DNA of 64,000 nucleotides from Lumbricus terrestris (lineage: Eukaryota > Annelida > Clitellata > Crassiclitellata > Lumbricidae), in the NCBI GenBank assembly GCA_949752735.1, contig OX457052.1:16802649-16866648 (forward strand). Direction: 5' to 3'. Shown here in pieces: positions 47,580 to 59,752 of the stretch. The notes beneath the pieces are model-generated. The model was not told where the DNA came from. It did not search any database and saw only the letters and a program-made list of their open reading frames with translations. The first letter of the stretch is position 1. The number at the start of each line of letters is the position of its first letter. The position numbers and the translations under genes were made by a program.

Positions 47580-48032
47580 TATAAGGATTTTAAGATTTGC
47601 TTTTCAAATGTCAGTGTTCGGTTTCATGACTTTGCCCATTTGATCCTCTGACCAGCCAACCCTAATAGTGTAGGTGGGTGATTTATGGCATGCACAATAG
47701 CGCAAAATTATAGGCCTATATATGTGAGCCCGTACTACCGAACACGCGACTCGCCCTCTGCCCTGGTTACTTGTGTGACTGCCCTGGCTGTGCCCTGGCT
47801 GCAAAAAGTGTCTGGTGCCGCCACTGGCAGTTCTAAAGGTAGGCCTATTTGTGTAGTTGCAGATGCACTTCTGCGCAGTTTGAAAATAGTTTAAAAAAAT
47901 TCATTGTCTTCCGACTGGAAGTAATTTATGATGGAGGATGGGGAAGGAAAAGAAGGGGATTGTACAGTACTGTTCTGAATTTGATAAAAACAGCCTCGCT
48001 GCTCCACATACATGTAATTATTCGTCCCGCTC

Positions 48033-48235
<203 letters not shown>

Positions 48236-48310
48236 GCTCTTTGTCCATCTGTCTCTCTGTCTTTCTTCGTGTTTATAATGTAGGCTACCACCGCATGTTG
48301 GCATCCACCG

Positions 48311-48396
48311 TTGGTCTTAATTTAAGCCGTTGGCCTTGGGCTTGTGCTCGTGGATCATCCACGAGCACAAGCCCAAGGCCAACGGCTTAAGACCAA
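48311..48396. repeat. Long hairpin with 3-base loop
   Basis: Left arm 48325-48354 and right arm 48358-48387 are 30-base perfect complements around the loop TCA (start AGCCGTTGGCCTTGGGC, end GCCCAAGGCCAACGGCT). A further nine base pairs (TTGGTCTTA and TAAGACCAA) pair outside a 5-base bulge, giving about 39 paired bases. Confidence 0.97.
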
Positions 48397-48677
48397 GGTC
48401 ATAATTTAATTCTCGAGAACAATAGCAAAGGTTCAAGACTTTCAAACCTTGAAATGATCAAGACTGGAGTGGAGCATTAAGTCCAAGACCCAAGAACAAG
48501 ACCCAAGACCAGACCGCGATCATTTGTTAACGATTTAAACGCATTGCATTTCAGGCATATTTATTATTCCATGTTAGTGTAGACATTTACTTCATTACCC
48601 AGCCCTATATAATGTCAAAAGCTAAAGACCCTGGAGGGTGATATATTTTTCGATAGGCCTATATATGCTATATATAG

Positions 48678-48812
48678 CAGGGTGAGAATTGCCGGGGGAA
48701 TTGGGTTTCAACCCCAGTCTTTCTTTGAGCCTAGACAATTAAGTCTACTTTTCATACCCCAATTCCAAAAGTGGTCATAGTCCAAACACAGTTATTTTTT
48801 AACAATTCTCAC
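48678..48812 (+). mobile_element. Short miniature element with GTGAGAATTGCC ends
   Basis: CAGGGTGAGAATTGCCGGGG at the left and AACAATTCTCACACTG at the right are inverted ends, with AACCCCAGTCTTTCTTTGAG inside. It is the clearest of three copies (17798 and 40380 are the others). Confidence 0.65.
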
Positions 48813-49227
48813 ACTGGACTTTTTATAGGACTAAGTTAGTTACGTTGACAACAACTTGACAAAATAGTATTGTTTTTATTAATACTGATCACACATAGAA
48901 ATAAATAGCTGTTCTAAATAAATAAGCGATCTAACAGTTCTAAGTTCTAACCATAATATATATAAATATATATATATAATATATATAATATATATATATA
49001 ATAATGTATGTCCATATATCACGTTGTATACACTGCAGGAGATGCAATCAAAAGTCATATGCCGATGTAGGCCCTATATGTACACAAACATATTAACGAA
49101 AATCCAGCCTCAAGTAGTCTTCGGCCTACGTGCATGTATAGACCCGATCGAAGTTTCGAAAGATCTTTGAGGCATAGAATTTAAACAAAAGGATGTCTTT
49201 TAAACATTGCTTAAAACATAGAAAAAG

Positions 49228-49352
49228 AAGTGCCCCTTCTATCCTTCCAGGCTGTGCTGGCCAAATAAGTGACAGGACGGCGTTCAGATTTTAACAAATG
49301 TACATGTATAGACGCGGTACATGACCGACATGTCACACTCTACAAGCCCTGA
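49228..49352. mobile_element. 5'-truncated family 2 hAT miniature element
   Basis: It begins within the element at AGAAGTGCCCCTTCTATCC and continues through GCTGTGCTGGCCAAATAAGT and GACGGCGTTCAGATTTTAAC to CAAGCCCTG. It is more diverged than the copies at 43674 and 50394. Confidence 0.75.
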
Positions 49353-49685
49353 TTTCAAACCTTCTAAATTGCGTTGGCAAACATCTACCAACCCTCAGGG
49401 ATAGAAGGCTAGCTTAGTTGGCACTGGAAAGCTTGACATTACAAGTCATATCCAGACTTGCACCCCAATTATGTAGCAGAAAGGTCATTTATATCGAAAT
49501 TAAAGCATAAATAAATAGATACGATATTGTCAAGAGTGTCGGAATGTTCTAGTCGAAATTCGAACGGTTCTTAGTGTTTTAGAACGACGAAAGCCGACGG
49601 TTGACGAAGTGAGAGTCTGAGAGAACGGCTGCTGCAGTGATTTGGTCGGTAGATGACGTTGTGAGATTGACAAACGCTTTGCAGG

Positions 49686-49846
49686 ATGAATGGATGGATT
49701 AATGGATGGATGAATGGATGGATGAATGGATGGGTGGATGGATGGATGGATGGATGAATGGATGGATGGGTGGGTGGGTGGATGGATGGATTGATGGATG
49801 GATGGATGGATGGAAAGATGGATGGATGGATGGATGGGTGGATGGA
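49686..49846. repeat. (GGAT)n microsatellite abutting a stop codon
   Basis: TGGATGGATGAATGG-type repeats run up to the last coding base of the coiled-coil gene. The gene's TAA (minus strand, 49849-49847) lies at the repeat edge, so the 3' UTR starts inside the repeat. Confidence 0.95.
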
Positions 49847-52660
49847 TTAGTATTCCAGAAGACGACCGCTCTGAAGAGTCACGATACGACAGAGGGCATC
49901 GGCAACTTCGCTGTCCAGACAGCCCTGCAATGTACAAAGCAACGTATCATTGAAAATTTGCTATATGGCCTAATGCAGACAGACAGACATACAGACAGAC
50001 AGGAAGACAGATATACAGACAGACGGACACACACACAGACACGTGGGGCGCGGTGGTGTAGTGGCGGCGTCGTTGCCTTGAAGCCGGAAGGTTCGAGGTT
50101 CGAATCCACCTCAAGCCGCCGCCGCGTAAGGACCTTGGGCAAGTCCTTCACTTGCAATTGCTTGGGCGCTTCGGCGTGAAACTTCGATGCAGTGTCCGCT
50201 CTGCAGTCGGGAGAGAGTTTGAAGGGGCGCTATAGCAAGTGCACATAAAACAAACAAACACACACACAAGGCACATAGCCAGAAAGAGGCATTGACAAAG
50301 ACATAGGAATAGGCTGTCCACCTCCTTAATTCTATGCTTATGAAGATTGCGTGAGAAATATCTTTGTCATAATTTTATGTATACACGTAGGCCCAGTGCC
50401 CAAAGTGTGGAAAAATAAGTGCCTGGACGCCCCTTACCTCTCCAAAAGAAGTGCCTGGACGCCCCTTACCTTTCCAGTCTGTGCTCGCCAATAAGTGGGT
50501 GGACGGCGTTCAGATTTTAAAATAAGTGCATGGACGCCGTACATGACCGTCCAGGCACACTTTAAGCCCTGCGTAGGCCTATACTATATTGGCTGATGAC
50601 GTCCGTTACTAAGCTAACACAGCCAGATCCAATGGTAGAGTTTGGAGAACGATGTCCAGTGTTGAAAGAACGTGTGGGGTTGTTCTCCAAGTATCTTTCT
50701 CGACATATATTCATACAATATACTGGAGGTGTTGATTTACATTTTCCAATAATGCATATAGTGTGGGGTTGTTCTCCAAATCCAGAAGAGAGTGAGACTT
50801 GTACAATGCATGCAATAATGGGTCCCTGATAAGCCTTTTTTGTCAAACTACAATTCCCATACAATAACATATTGAAATAATTGAATGAAATAATAAAGTT
50901 TTAGAAAAACGAACCTGAATGGACGCCAAGAGATGCGAACGGTATGTACCGATGATTGCCTTGTAGATCTTCTCAGATTCCTGAAGCAAATTAACACATG
51001 CAGACTTGAAAACTTGATAGTAGGTTACCAGAATTATTCTTAAACTCTTTTACGCTGACAATTATAATGCAGATCTGCGCAGCCTTTTCTTTAACCTCCC
51101 AATATCGCAGGGCTTTTTTAATGTGCAGTTCTACACAAAATGTGCAGTTCTAAATGGATTCGTGCAGTTGTAGAAGCACTTCCCTCACGTTCCGTGCAGT
51201 TAAAACTAGTAAAAAAAGGTCATTTTTTCTCAGATTGGGAGTAATTTACCATGGAGAATGAGAAAGGAGAGAAGAGGATGTGCAGTTCTAAAAATTCCTT
51301 AAAAATAGCCCTGCAATATCGGATACAGAGAAAAACGAGCCTCCTCAAACGTCACCAGTTTCGCGAATGCGAATTTCTCGTGACACAAACGCACACAACG
51401 CCCGCTCTCTCCATCTGTCTGTCTGTCTGCCTGCCTGCCTGCCTATATACTGCCTCTCTCTATTTGTCTCTTTCTATATAATATTATATGTGTGTATATA
51501 TATATGTATCTATGTGTATAATTATATACAGGGTGGCCCATAAAAAGTGGGACCGCCTCGTTAAATCTTCTGTATTATATATTAAATTTATGGTTTTTTG
51601 TGATTTTTAAAATGTAAAATTATCCTTAGTCACTGACTCAACGTGTGACGTCACCATTTCGTGAATTTCCTGTCGCCATATTTATAGTTTATGTCATTTT
51701 GTGCGCGCAGTGTTAATAAAATGACAAAAATAACAGCAGAAGATCGAATTCTCATTAAAAATTTGAGAATCGAAAAACAATGGGGAGCCAGGCGTATGAT
51801 AACTGAGTTTCCAAATAAATTCTAGAGTAAAGCAAGTCTTAAGACAAGGATTACTTCCGGATATTCGAGCGAGATGTAATCGTCAAAGCTGGACGCTGCA
51901 ACAAGACGGAGCGCCGTCGCACACAGCAAAAAACACGATCAACTTTCTTCTTTGGGAGAATGTCACATTTATCGAACCAGACATGTGGCCCCCAAATAGT
52001 CCGGACCTAAACCTGGTAGATAATGCTATTTGGAGTGCCCTCCAACAAAAAGTCTACCTTCGTCGTAAATTTGCAACAATGGATCAACTGAAACAGGCCA
52101 TTGTTGAAGAGTGGCAAAAACTCTCTCAGCGGTTTATAAACAGAAGCATTGACCAGTGGCGCAGACGTTTAGAGAAAATTGTTGAGAACCGAGGAGGACA
52201 CATTGAATTTGATTTCTGATTGTGTATGAATTAACATCTGGCAACAATTTACTTGTTTTTTATGGAAGAAAAAGTTTTAACACGATTTATTATTTGGATT
52301 TATACTAGGCGGTCCCACTTTTTATGGGCCACCCTGTATATATACAAAAAAAACGTGGGCTACAGTTAGGCAGTGACAACGGGAGAGAGAAAGGCAGACA
52401 CTTTGGATACTGTGTGCAGGCAAAGATGCATGCAATGATCAAGAGCAGTCAGTGGACATAGAAAAAACCACACAGCCAGGTCCGAGCACATGCACATACA
52501 TATATAGAGACAGACATAGGCTATATACACACATAAACATAAATAAGCTTACACGAAAGCAGATGCAGAGATAGAGTTAGCGAGAGACAGAAACAGAAAC
52601 AGACAGAAAGTGACAGAGAGAGACACACAGAAAGAGCGACACATACACACGGAGAGAGAC

Positions 52661-52719
<59 letters not shown>

Positions 52720-52893
52720 CAGGGACTGTCTTACCTGAAACTGTTTCTGAAGAGCGTATATCTGCGTCTTATCGCCATCCGTTAGTGTTTCCCCGTTGAT
52801 CACTAGAATTTCTTTTTGGTTCTTCACATAATAATTCAACGCCTCCAGTTTATTTCCTTTGATTAAGCGCATCTCAGCCGACTTTCGTGATGA

Positions 52894-52985
<92 letters not shown>

Positions 52986-55900
52986 ACAGATGCTGTTGTG
53001 GATGATGGCTCCAATTTATGGGTGGTTCCGCTTGGTTGGTCACGACGATTCGACGCCGTTGTGTATCATTTGAGGTTTTCCTCTTCATTTTACCTTCCTT
53101 TGTTTCTTCTCCTTCTCCCCGCTTCTTCCTTCTCCGACCGTTCGGTCGCCTCTCTCTAACGTCACGCTCCACTTCGTCGGTGCTGTTCAGCGAAGTGGAA
53201 CCAGAAGTGGATGATTGCAGGGTGTGGGAGAGGTCGTCATCGCTGCCAAAGGCATTGTTCTTTTCATGCTTCACTTCCCCTTCCAGGCTGAAGTGGCTGG
53301 ACGTCTGTTGGGAGAATTCCTTGAACGTCAGCGTTCCATGTTCGTCCTCTGATAGGAATTGATATCCGCCTTCGTCCTGGGACTTCGCTTCCTCCTCTTC
53401 CTCGGAGGAGGTGTTAGCTACCCGTCGGTGACTAGCTGCTTCGATGCCGGCTGAGGTAACAGACTGTGGGGTACGGATCTCTTTTGAGGACACAGGCTGT
53501 ACTGCGCTGATTGAGGACGCAGGATGTCCTGTACTGATTCCTTTTGAGGACGCAGGCTGTCCTGTACTGATTCCTTTTGATGACACAGGCTGCCCTGTGC
53601 TGAATCCTTTTGAGTACGCAGGCTGTTCTGTGCTGATTGAGGACGCAGGATGTCCTGTACTGATTCCTTTTGAGGACACAGGCTGTCCTGTATTGATTGA
53701 GGTCACAGAGAGTCCTGTGCTGATTGAGGACACTGGATGTCCTGTGCTGATTCCTTTTGAGGTCACTGATTGTCCTGTGCTGATTCCTTTTGAGGACGCA
53801 GGCTGCTCTGTGCTGATTGAGGACATAGGATGTCCTGTGCTGATTGGGGTTGCAGACTCTACTGTGCTGATTCCTTTTGAGGCCACTGTCTGTCCTACGC
53901 TGATTTCTATGGATGCCAACGACTGTCCTGTGCCGATTTCTATTGAAGCCACTGGCCGTCCGGTACTTACTCCTTCTGAGGTAACTGGTTGTCCGCCGCT
54001 TTTAGATACCGCAGAATTGCGTGTGCTGGCTCTTTTGACTTTTTTTGAGGAGGTAGCTGGAAGCAGGTCGACCCGTTCAGAGGTAATAGAAGCAGTCTGT
54101 TTGAGCAATCTGATTTCTGCTGTTAGGTTCGACATCTCTTCTCGAAGCCTGGCATTCTCTTTAACCATTGTCTCCAGATCCGTCTCCAGCTTCGACTTCG
54201 CTTGTGCATCGAAGCGTATCAGCTTGATCTTTGTCTTGCGTCGTCTCGCCTGATTGGTTGATTCAGAGTTGACGGTCTTTGACGGATCGACGACCAGGTC
54301 TTGGTTGACCTGGAACATGGATTCAAACGTTTCGTCATCGTCGCTACTGGCACTGCTCGAGTGACGTTGTCGCGTGGATGACGTCTTTGCCTTATCGTCA
54401 TGGCGGGAAATTCCCCTTCGGGAATTTGACTCTACTGCAGTAAAAGATGCTGTGGGTCTCGACATTGAAAGACCGGGTGCTCTGGTTACCGTCGCATGTT
54501 CGACCTTCGCTGTATCTGCTGGAAGCCTAATTGGCGTCGTTTTGACCCGAGTAACTAGGGAACCACGAGGATTCGGTGGAGGGGTGTTTGAGTCCGGTTC
54601 GTTCATGAGCTTCTTGATAAGGACTTTCTGAGCGAATTCTGCGGTTAGAAGCGCTGGGTCTCTAGGTGCGACATCCGTCGTTGTATCGGGAAGAATGGCG
54701 TTATGCAGATGGGATGATTCGTTATGGATTTTATTTACATAGTCAAACGCTTCATCTTCTGAGGACGTACCAACGGTATTTCTGTTCTTATTTTCGTTTC
54801 CTGCAAGCATCTTATTGCTTGTCTTCCTCGCCAGGTGTTCTCTACTGTGACTTTTGCGTGTTATTCTTCTTTCGTTGTTCTCTTCATTGGAAGAACGCGA
54901 TGCATCGCTCAGAGAACTCAGCGAAGAACTCCTTCTACTCCCATCGAGATCACGAGTGTCTTGCTTTTCACCGTTTTCTGCTCTTCTGTGTTTTTCTTTC
55001 GTCGCTTTCTCGGCAACATGTGGTTTCGAACCACGGACGCTGCATTCACCCGAAGAATCATCGCTTACCTCGTGCGAACGTCTTTTCCCTCTCTCTCGCC
55101 CCTCCATAGACCGACTGCGAGTTGACTGTAGAGACGCATCACGTCCTGCACCTAAACTACCAACACGTTCACTAATTACATTCGATTCGTGTCTTTCATT
55201 TTCGTTTTTCCGCTGAACTGACAAGACGTCAATTTCCGAACGAAGCTGCGCGTTCTGACTCTTCAGCGACTCAACCTTTTCGAGAAGTTCCCTCTCGTAA
55301 TTAGACGCCATACGACTGAGCATCACCTCCTTCAACAGCTCAGCGTCCGTCTGCATTCCCTTCGAATCCGTCCTTACTTCCTGTTCCGACCGGTAAGTGG
55401 AGACGACACTCACGTTCTCCGGTTTAATCATCCTGCTCCGTAGTTTCTCCAGCTCCGACTTAAGTCGCCGATTCTCCGTCAGAATTCCGACGCCTTCGTC
55501 TGGAAATGGAGACAGGGTCGTCTGCTGAGATTGGGTCGTCTGCTGACTCATCGACATCACGTGACCGTCATCGTCTGCATCATCTGTGCTGATCGTCCTC
55601 ACCCCGGAGTCCTCCAGTCTCAGCAGCTCGATCCTGCTGCGCAACAGTCTGATCTCCGTTTCGTATCGCATCCTCTCGTCATCGTCCATGGAGTGGCCCA
55701 CATCCGAGGTTCTCTTGCTCCGTAGGTCATATCTGGATTTGGAATGGACGACCTCTGTCGTGGTGGCCTGCGCGTCCTTTCCTCTGATGATGATTTCCTC
55801 ATCCGTCCCATTCGTGTACCTCTCCGACTTTCGAAGCGCCGCTGATGATGGATCCGAATTCAGCAGAAAACCAGATTTATCGTCGAAGTGATTTTTACTT

Positions 55901-58900
55901 TGAGGAGTAGCACCTTCATTCTGAGATTCCAAACTTTTCCGCAGAACGATGAGCTGCTCCCGAAGAAGGGCACTGATGGGTGTTGCACTGTGACCCTTCA
56001 ACCCGCGAATATCTTGAATCGTCTTAGTTCTCCAGTCGTCGTCATCGTGGTTGCTGCTGCTGTTGTTCTTGGAAGGACGCTCCTCATTAAGAACCTCACG
56101 TACCGTAGTGGACTTCAACTGAGGTTCAGACGACACGATTTCCACTTCACGTTGCTTGGCTTTCAATGCTTTATACTTCGTCTGCAGTTTCTGGTATTGC
56201 ACCGAAATCTGTCGGATGACGTCAGCAGCCTGATCCTCACTGACGTCATCCAACCCCGTGACCTCACTCAGCGCTTCCTTCACCGAGCTGAACATCCTTA
56301 GACGTAAGTTCTGATCTCGTATCGTCGTCTGAAGTTGTTCCAGTTCCTCCTCCTGTTCCCGAATGCGATCCTGCTGACCTCGAAGTCCTCCAACCAACTC
56401 ATTCAGCTTTCTGATCTCCGCCTCCAGTCGTTCCATCTCCCGATCGTACTCCTCCACTCTGCTTTCCAGCTCCCGTATGACCCCGTCTCTCCGCTTCATC
56501 TCCTCTGCGAATAGATTCCCGAATTCGAGTGTTGACTCTGCAGCAGCGTTTTCTCTGCTCGTCTCATACATCGATTGAAGTATCAGCGTCAGTGTCTGCG
56601 AGGCCCCTCGAAGGCCGGAGACATTGGCGGCATCGTCTGGGGACCGACCCCCGTCTTCCGCCCCCGTCAGTCCTCCCTTCAATCGCCGACGACAGGACTC
56701 GACCGACCGATAGACTTCCTCCATCAGCGGATAGATCTGTTTCTGACTCGTCAACAGGTTAATGTTTTGTTGTTCCGTGGATTCAGCCTTAGCCTTCCAC
56801 TCAATCAGTTCCTTGTTCTCGTCAGCCAGATCTGTCAGCTGGATAGAAGATAAGAACACCGACATCAGAACATTGCCATAAGAACATTGTCATCAGATCA
56901 TTGTCGTCAGAATATGTCGTCAGAACATTGCCATAAGAACATTGTCATCAGATCATTGTCGTCAGAATATGTCGTCAGAACATTGTCACAAGAACATTGT
57001 CATCAGAACATTGTTATCAGAACATTGTTACCAGAACATTGTCGTCAGAACATTGTCATCAGAGCATTGTCATCGGTCATATTCAGGTCATTGTTTTTAT
57101 TGTCCATGACTTTTTCTATAGTGTGCAGTTTTATAAGCTGAACGATTTGCTTCTAATATTAAAAGGGTTCATTTTTTGTGGGATCTCAACACAATCTCAT
57201 GCACTGAATACAAAATAATAATTATAATATTATTATCTATATAGTCTATTTAACTCTGTTATGACTGATCATGAATGTACATGCAGTTAACTGTTATAGT
57301 AATTGTGCATGCCTATATATAATAATTATATTACCTATATATCATCCTTTACATTCAATATTATATACACATGTATATATATATACAGGTCTACTTGGTC
57401 TTGTGTCACCTTTCGAATGAGTTCCAATCTTTCCTTTGTCCATTCCTGTTCCTTTCTTTCGTTGACCTCATTCGGCGCCTGGTGTTCCGTGAAGGTCGTT
57501 GCTCTGACAGTCACTTCCTCTTCAACGACTGAGTTGCTTCGTCGTTCGGAATCTGTCGTACTCGGATGAATCTGATTATGGACTCGTCGTCCGGGGGTCC
57601 TTTCCGGGTCTGCACTGGACAGATCGAGCTCCGGACCCCATTTCTTGGCTAACCTTCGCTGATGGTTTAATAACAGACGCAGATATTCTTAATCTTATCA
57701 ACTTCTCGTTTGACAAAACAAACCTGTAGTTGCCATCATTTAACGACGGTCCCATGGCGGTATGCGGACGTTTCATTCCCGGACGATTCATCCCCGGACT
57801 GTTCATCCCGGACGATTCATCCAGTGGACGTTTCATCCCAGGACGTTACATCCCCGGACGATTCATCCAGTGGACGGTTCATCCCCGGACGGTTCATCCC
57901 CGGAACGTTTCATCCACGGACGGAAATTTAAGGATTAAAGAACACTTAATTATAGAAAATATGCAATCTAATAGATATAAAAAGTCAAAAATACTTGGAA
58001 TAAAATAGATATGATATACGAACACATAAGCCTATAAAACATGGAATTAAATAGATGGACTCTTCACCTTGTATTACCTTGCCGACATGGGAGGAGTTTT
58101 AAGCCCGGGAAAAGATACCATTTTCATGGTAAAAAAAACTGAATCTGGAACTTTGGGGGCTTAGCTCCCCTTAGTCTCTGATAAACTCCACCCATCCCTG
58201 CCCGACTAATGTACAAATCATATTATTCTCTATTAATCGCCAGTGGATGAACCGTCCGGGGATGAACCGTCCACTGGATGAATTGTCCTGGGATGAAACG
58301 TCCACTGGATGAAACGTCCTGGGATGAAACGTCCACTGGATGAATCGTCCGGGATGAATCGTCCGGGGATGAATCGTCCGGGGATGAAACGTCCTAGAAT
58401 CCCCATGGCTACCAGAACCGATGATGGATGTCTCCCCTTTTTCCAGTCTTGAGACTAGCACCCCCGAGTGGTATACCGCATTGGTGGCTGGGAAATGTTT
58501 GTAAGAGCATAAAGTAGGGCTGTGCACAGTAGATTTCGACCGGCTTTTTCCAAAGAAATAACTTTTTGACTACATTTTCGTTGAACAGTAGGCCTACCTA
58601 ATGTCTTGTTCATTTTTGATAAGACGCTGTAGCCTATAAGCTATTCTGCTACTGCATTGGATTGGACTTCATTGTAATTTGGTTCTATGTTCCTGCGAAA
58701 TTTCGCCGGTGGTGACTTCCCAAGTTATCAGCAGCACCTGCAGATGCTCATAGACAAGGGCGGATACAGAAATTTTCGAGGGGTGGGCAAAATTTTGGGT
58801 CTTGGGACAGGGAAAAAATTTCGTCTTGGTCACTGAAAAATCTGATGACCTTTTTTTAGTCATTTGTCGGACTCCCAATAAAAAGATACCATTTTATCCG

Positions 58901-59691
58901 CCAAAAAAGTTTATTATTATATTCGTTTAATTGGCAAAAGCATTAGTCAAAGCACATCTTTCTGCTGTCTCAAAACTAATTTCTTGTCTCGGGTTCTTTC
59001 GCACTGGGAGCGCCTCTGATTGGTTTGTACTGTTAGAGGCGCTTTATAAATTTATAGATACAATACAATACATGTGGAATGTGAATCGTAAATCTTGAAA
59101 CAAGTTTTGCCCTGCATGGTTAGGAATTGAATTAAAGACTGGAACATTGACTAAACTGGATTAGGGAGCAAGAGTGCGGTATACTGACTAACGAGATTGT
59201 TTCGGCCACGAACAAGAACGTCGACCTGTAGATACACACTGCGTCGTATACAAGGTCACGGTGTTAGGCCAGACCAGAATGAAAAAGATTAGACAGAATA
59301 ATTGATGATGATGTTCAGCCGAAGAAGTTTGTCTGAAGGTATGCAGTAGAGAAAATACTATGTAATTACTCCACGATGCACATCGACAGGCAACCTCTCT
59401 CTGTCTCTCTGTCTCTTTGTCTCTGTCTCTGTCTGTCTGTCCCTGTCTGTCTCTGTCTGTCTCTGTCTCTGTATTTGTCTCTGCCTCTGTCTCTGTCTGT
59501 CTCTGTCTGTCTCTGTCTCTGTCTGTCTGTCCCTGTCTGTCTCTGTCTGTCTCTTTCAACCTGTCTCTCTCTCGCTCTCTCTCGCTCTGTCGCTCTCTCT
59601 CAATCTTTCTCTGTCTTGTCTCTCTGTCCCTGTCTCTCTGTCTCTCTGTCTGTCTGTCTGTCTCTATCTATCTATCTGTCTGTCTGTCTGC

Positions 59692-59752
<61 letters not shown>

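Larger units (their letters stand above)
45695..47826. mobile_element. hAT-type element carrying a nested mariner-like element
   Basis: Ends CAGTGGCGGCGCTACGCC and GTGCCGCCACTG, with exact 8-bp duplication GCAGTTCT at 45687-45694 and 47827-47834. The target was itself a copy of the 206-bp hAT element (flanks ATGTGCAGTTCT and GCAGTTCTAAA). Removing the nested 46400-47579 element leaves about 950 bp. The left half is dominated by a 17-18-bp minisatellite. No transposase is recognisable. Confidence 0.88.

Noticed and set aside
52549..52734. Extension of the long exon through the CVCV stretch
   Set aside because: The CAG/GTAAGA donor at 52735 and the in-phase downstream exon with a family motif show that the CA repeat is intronic.
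53444..54253. 269-residue plus-strand frame rich in GCPVLI
   Set aside because: It is the antisense of the coding minisatellite. The minus strand has the 4.1-kb frame with proper splice sites.
57765..58395. CRISPR-like array of 15-bp repeats
   Set aside because: No spacers of regular length, opposite directions in the two arms, and a eukaryotic context; a foldback element fits better.
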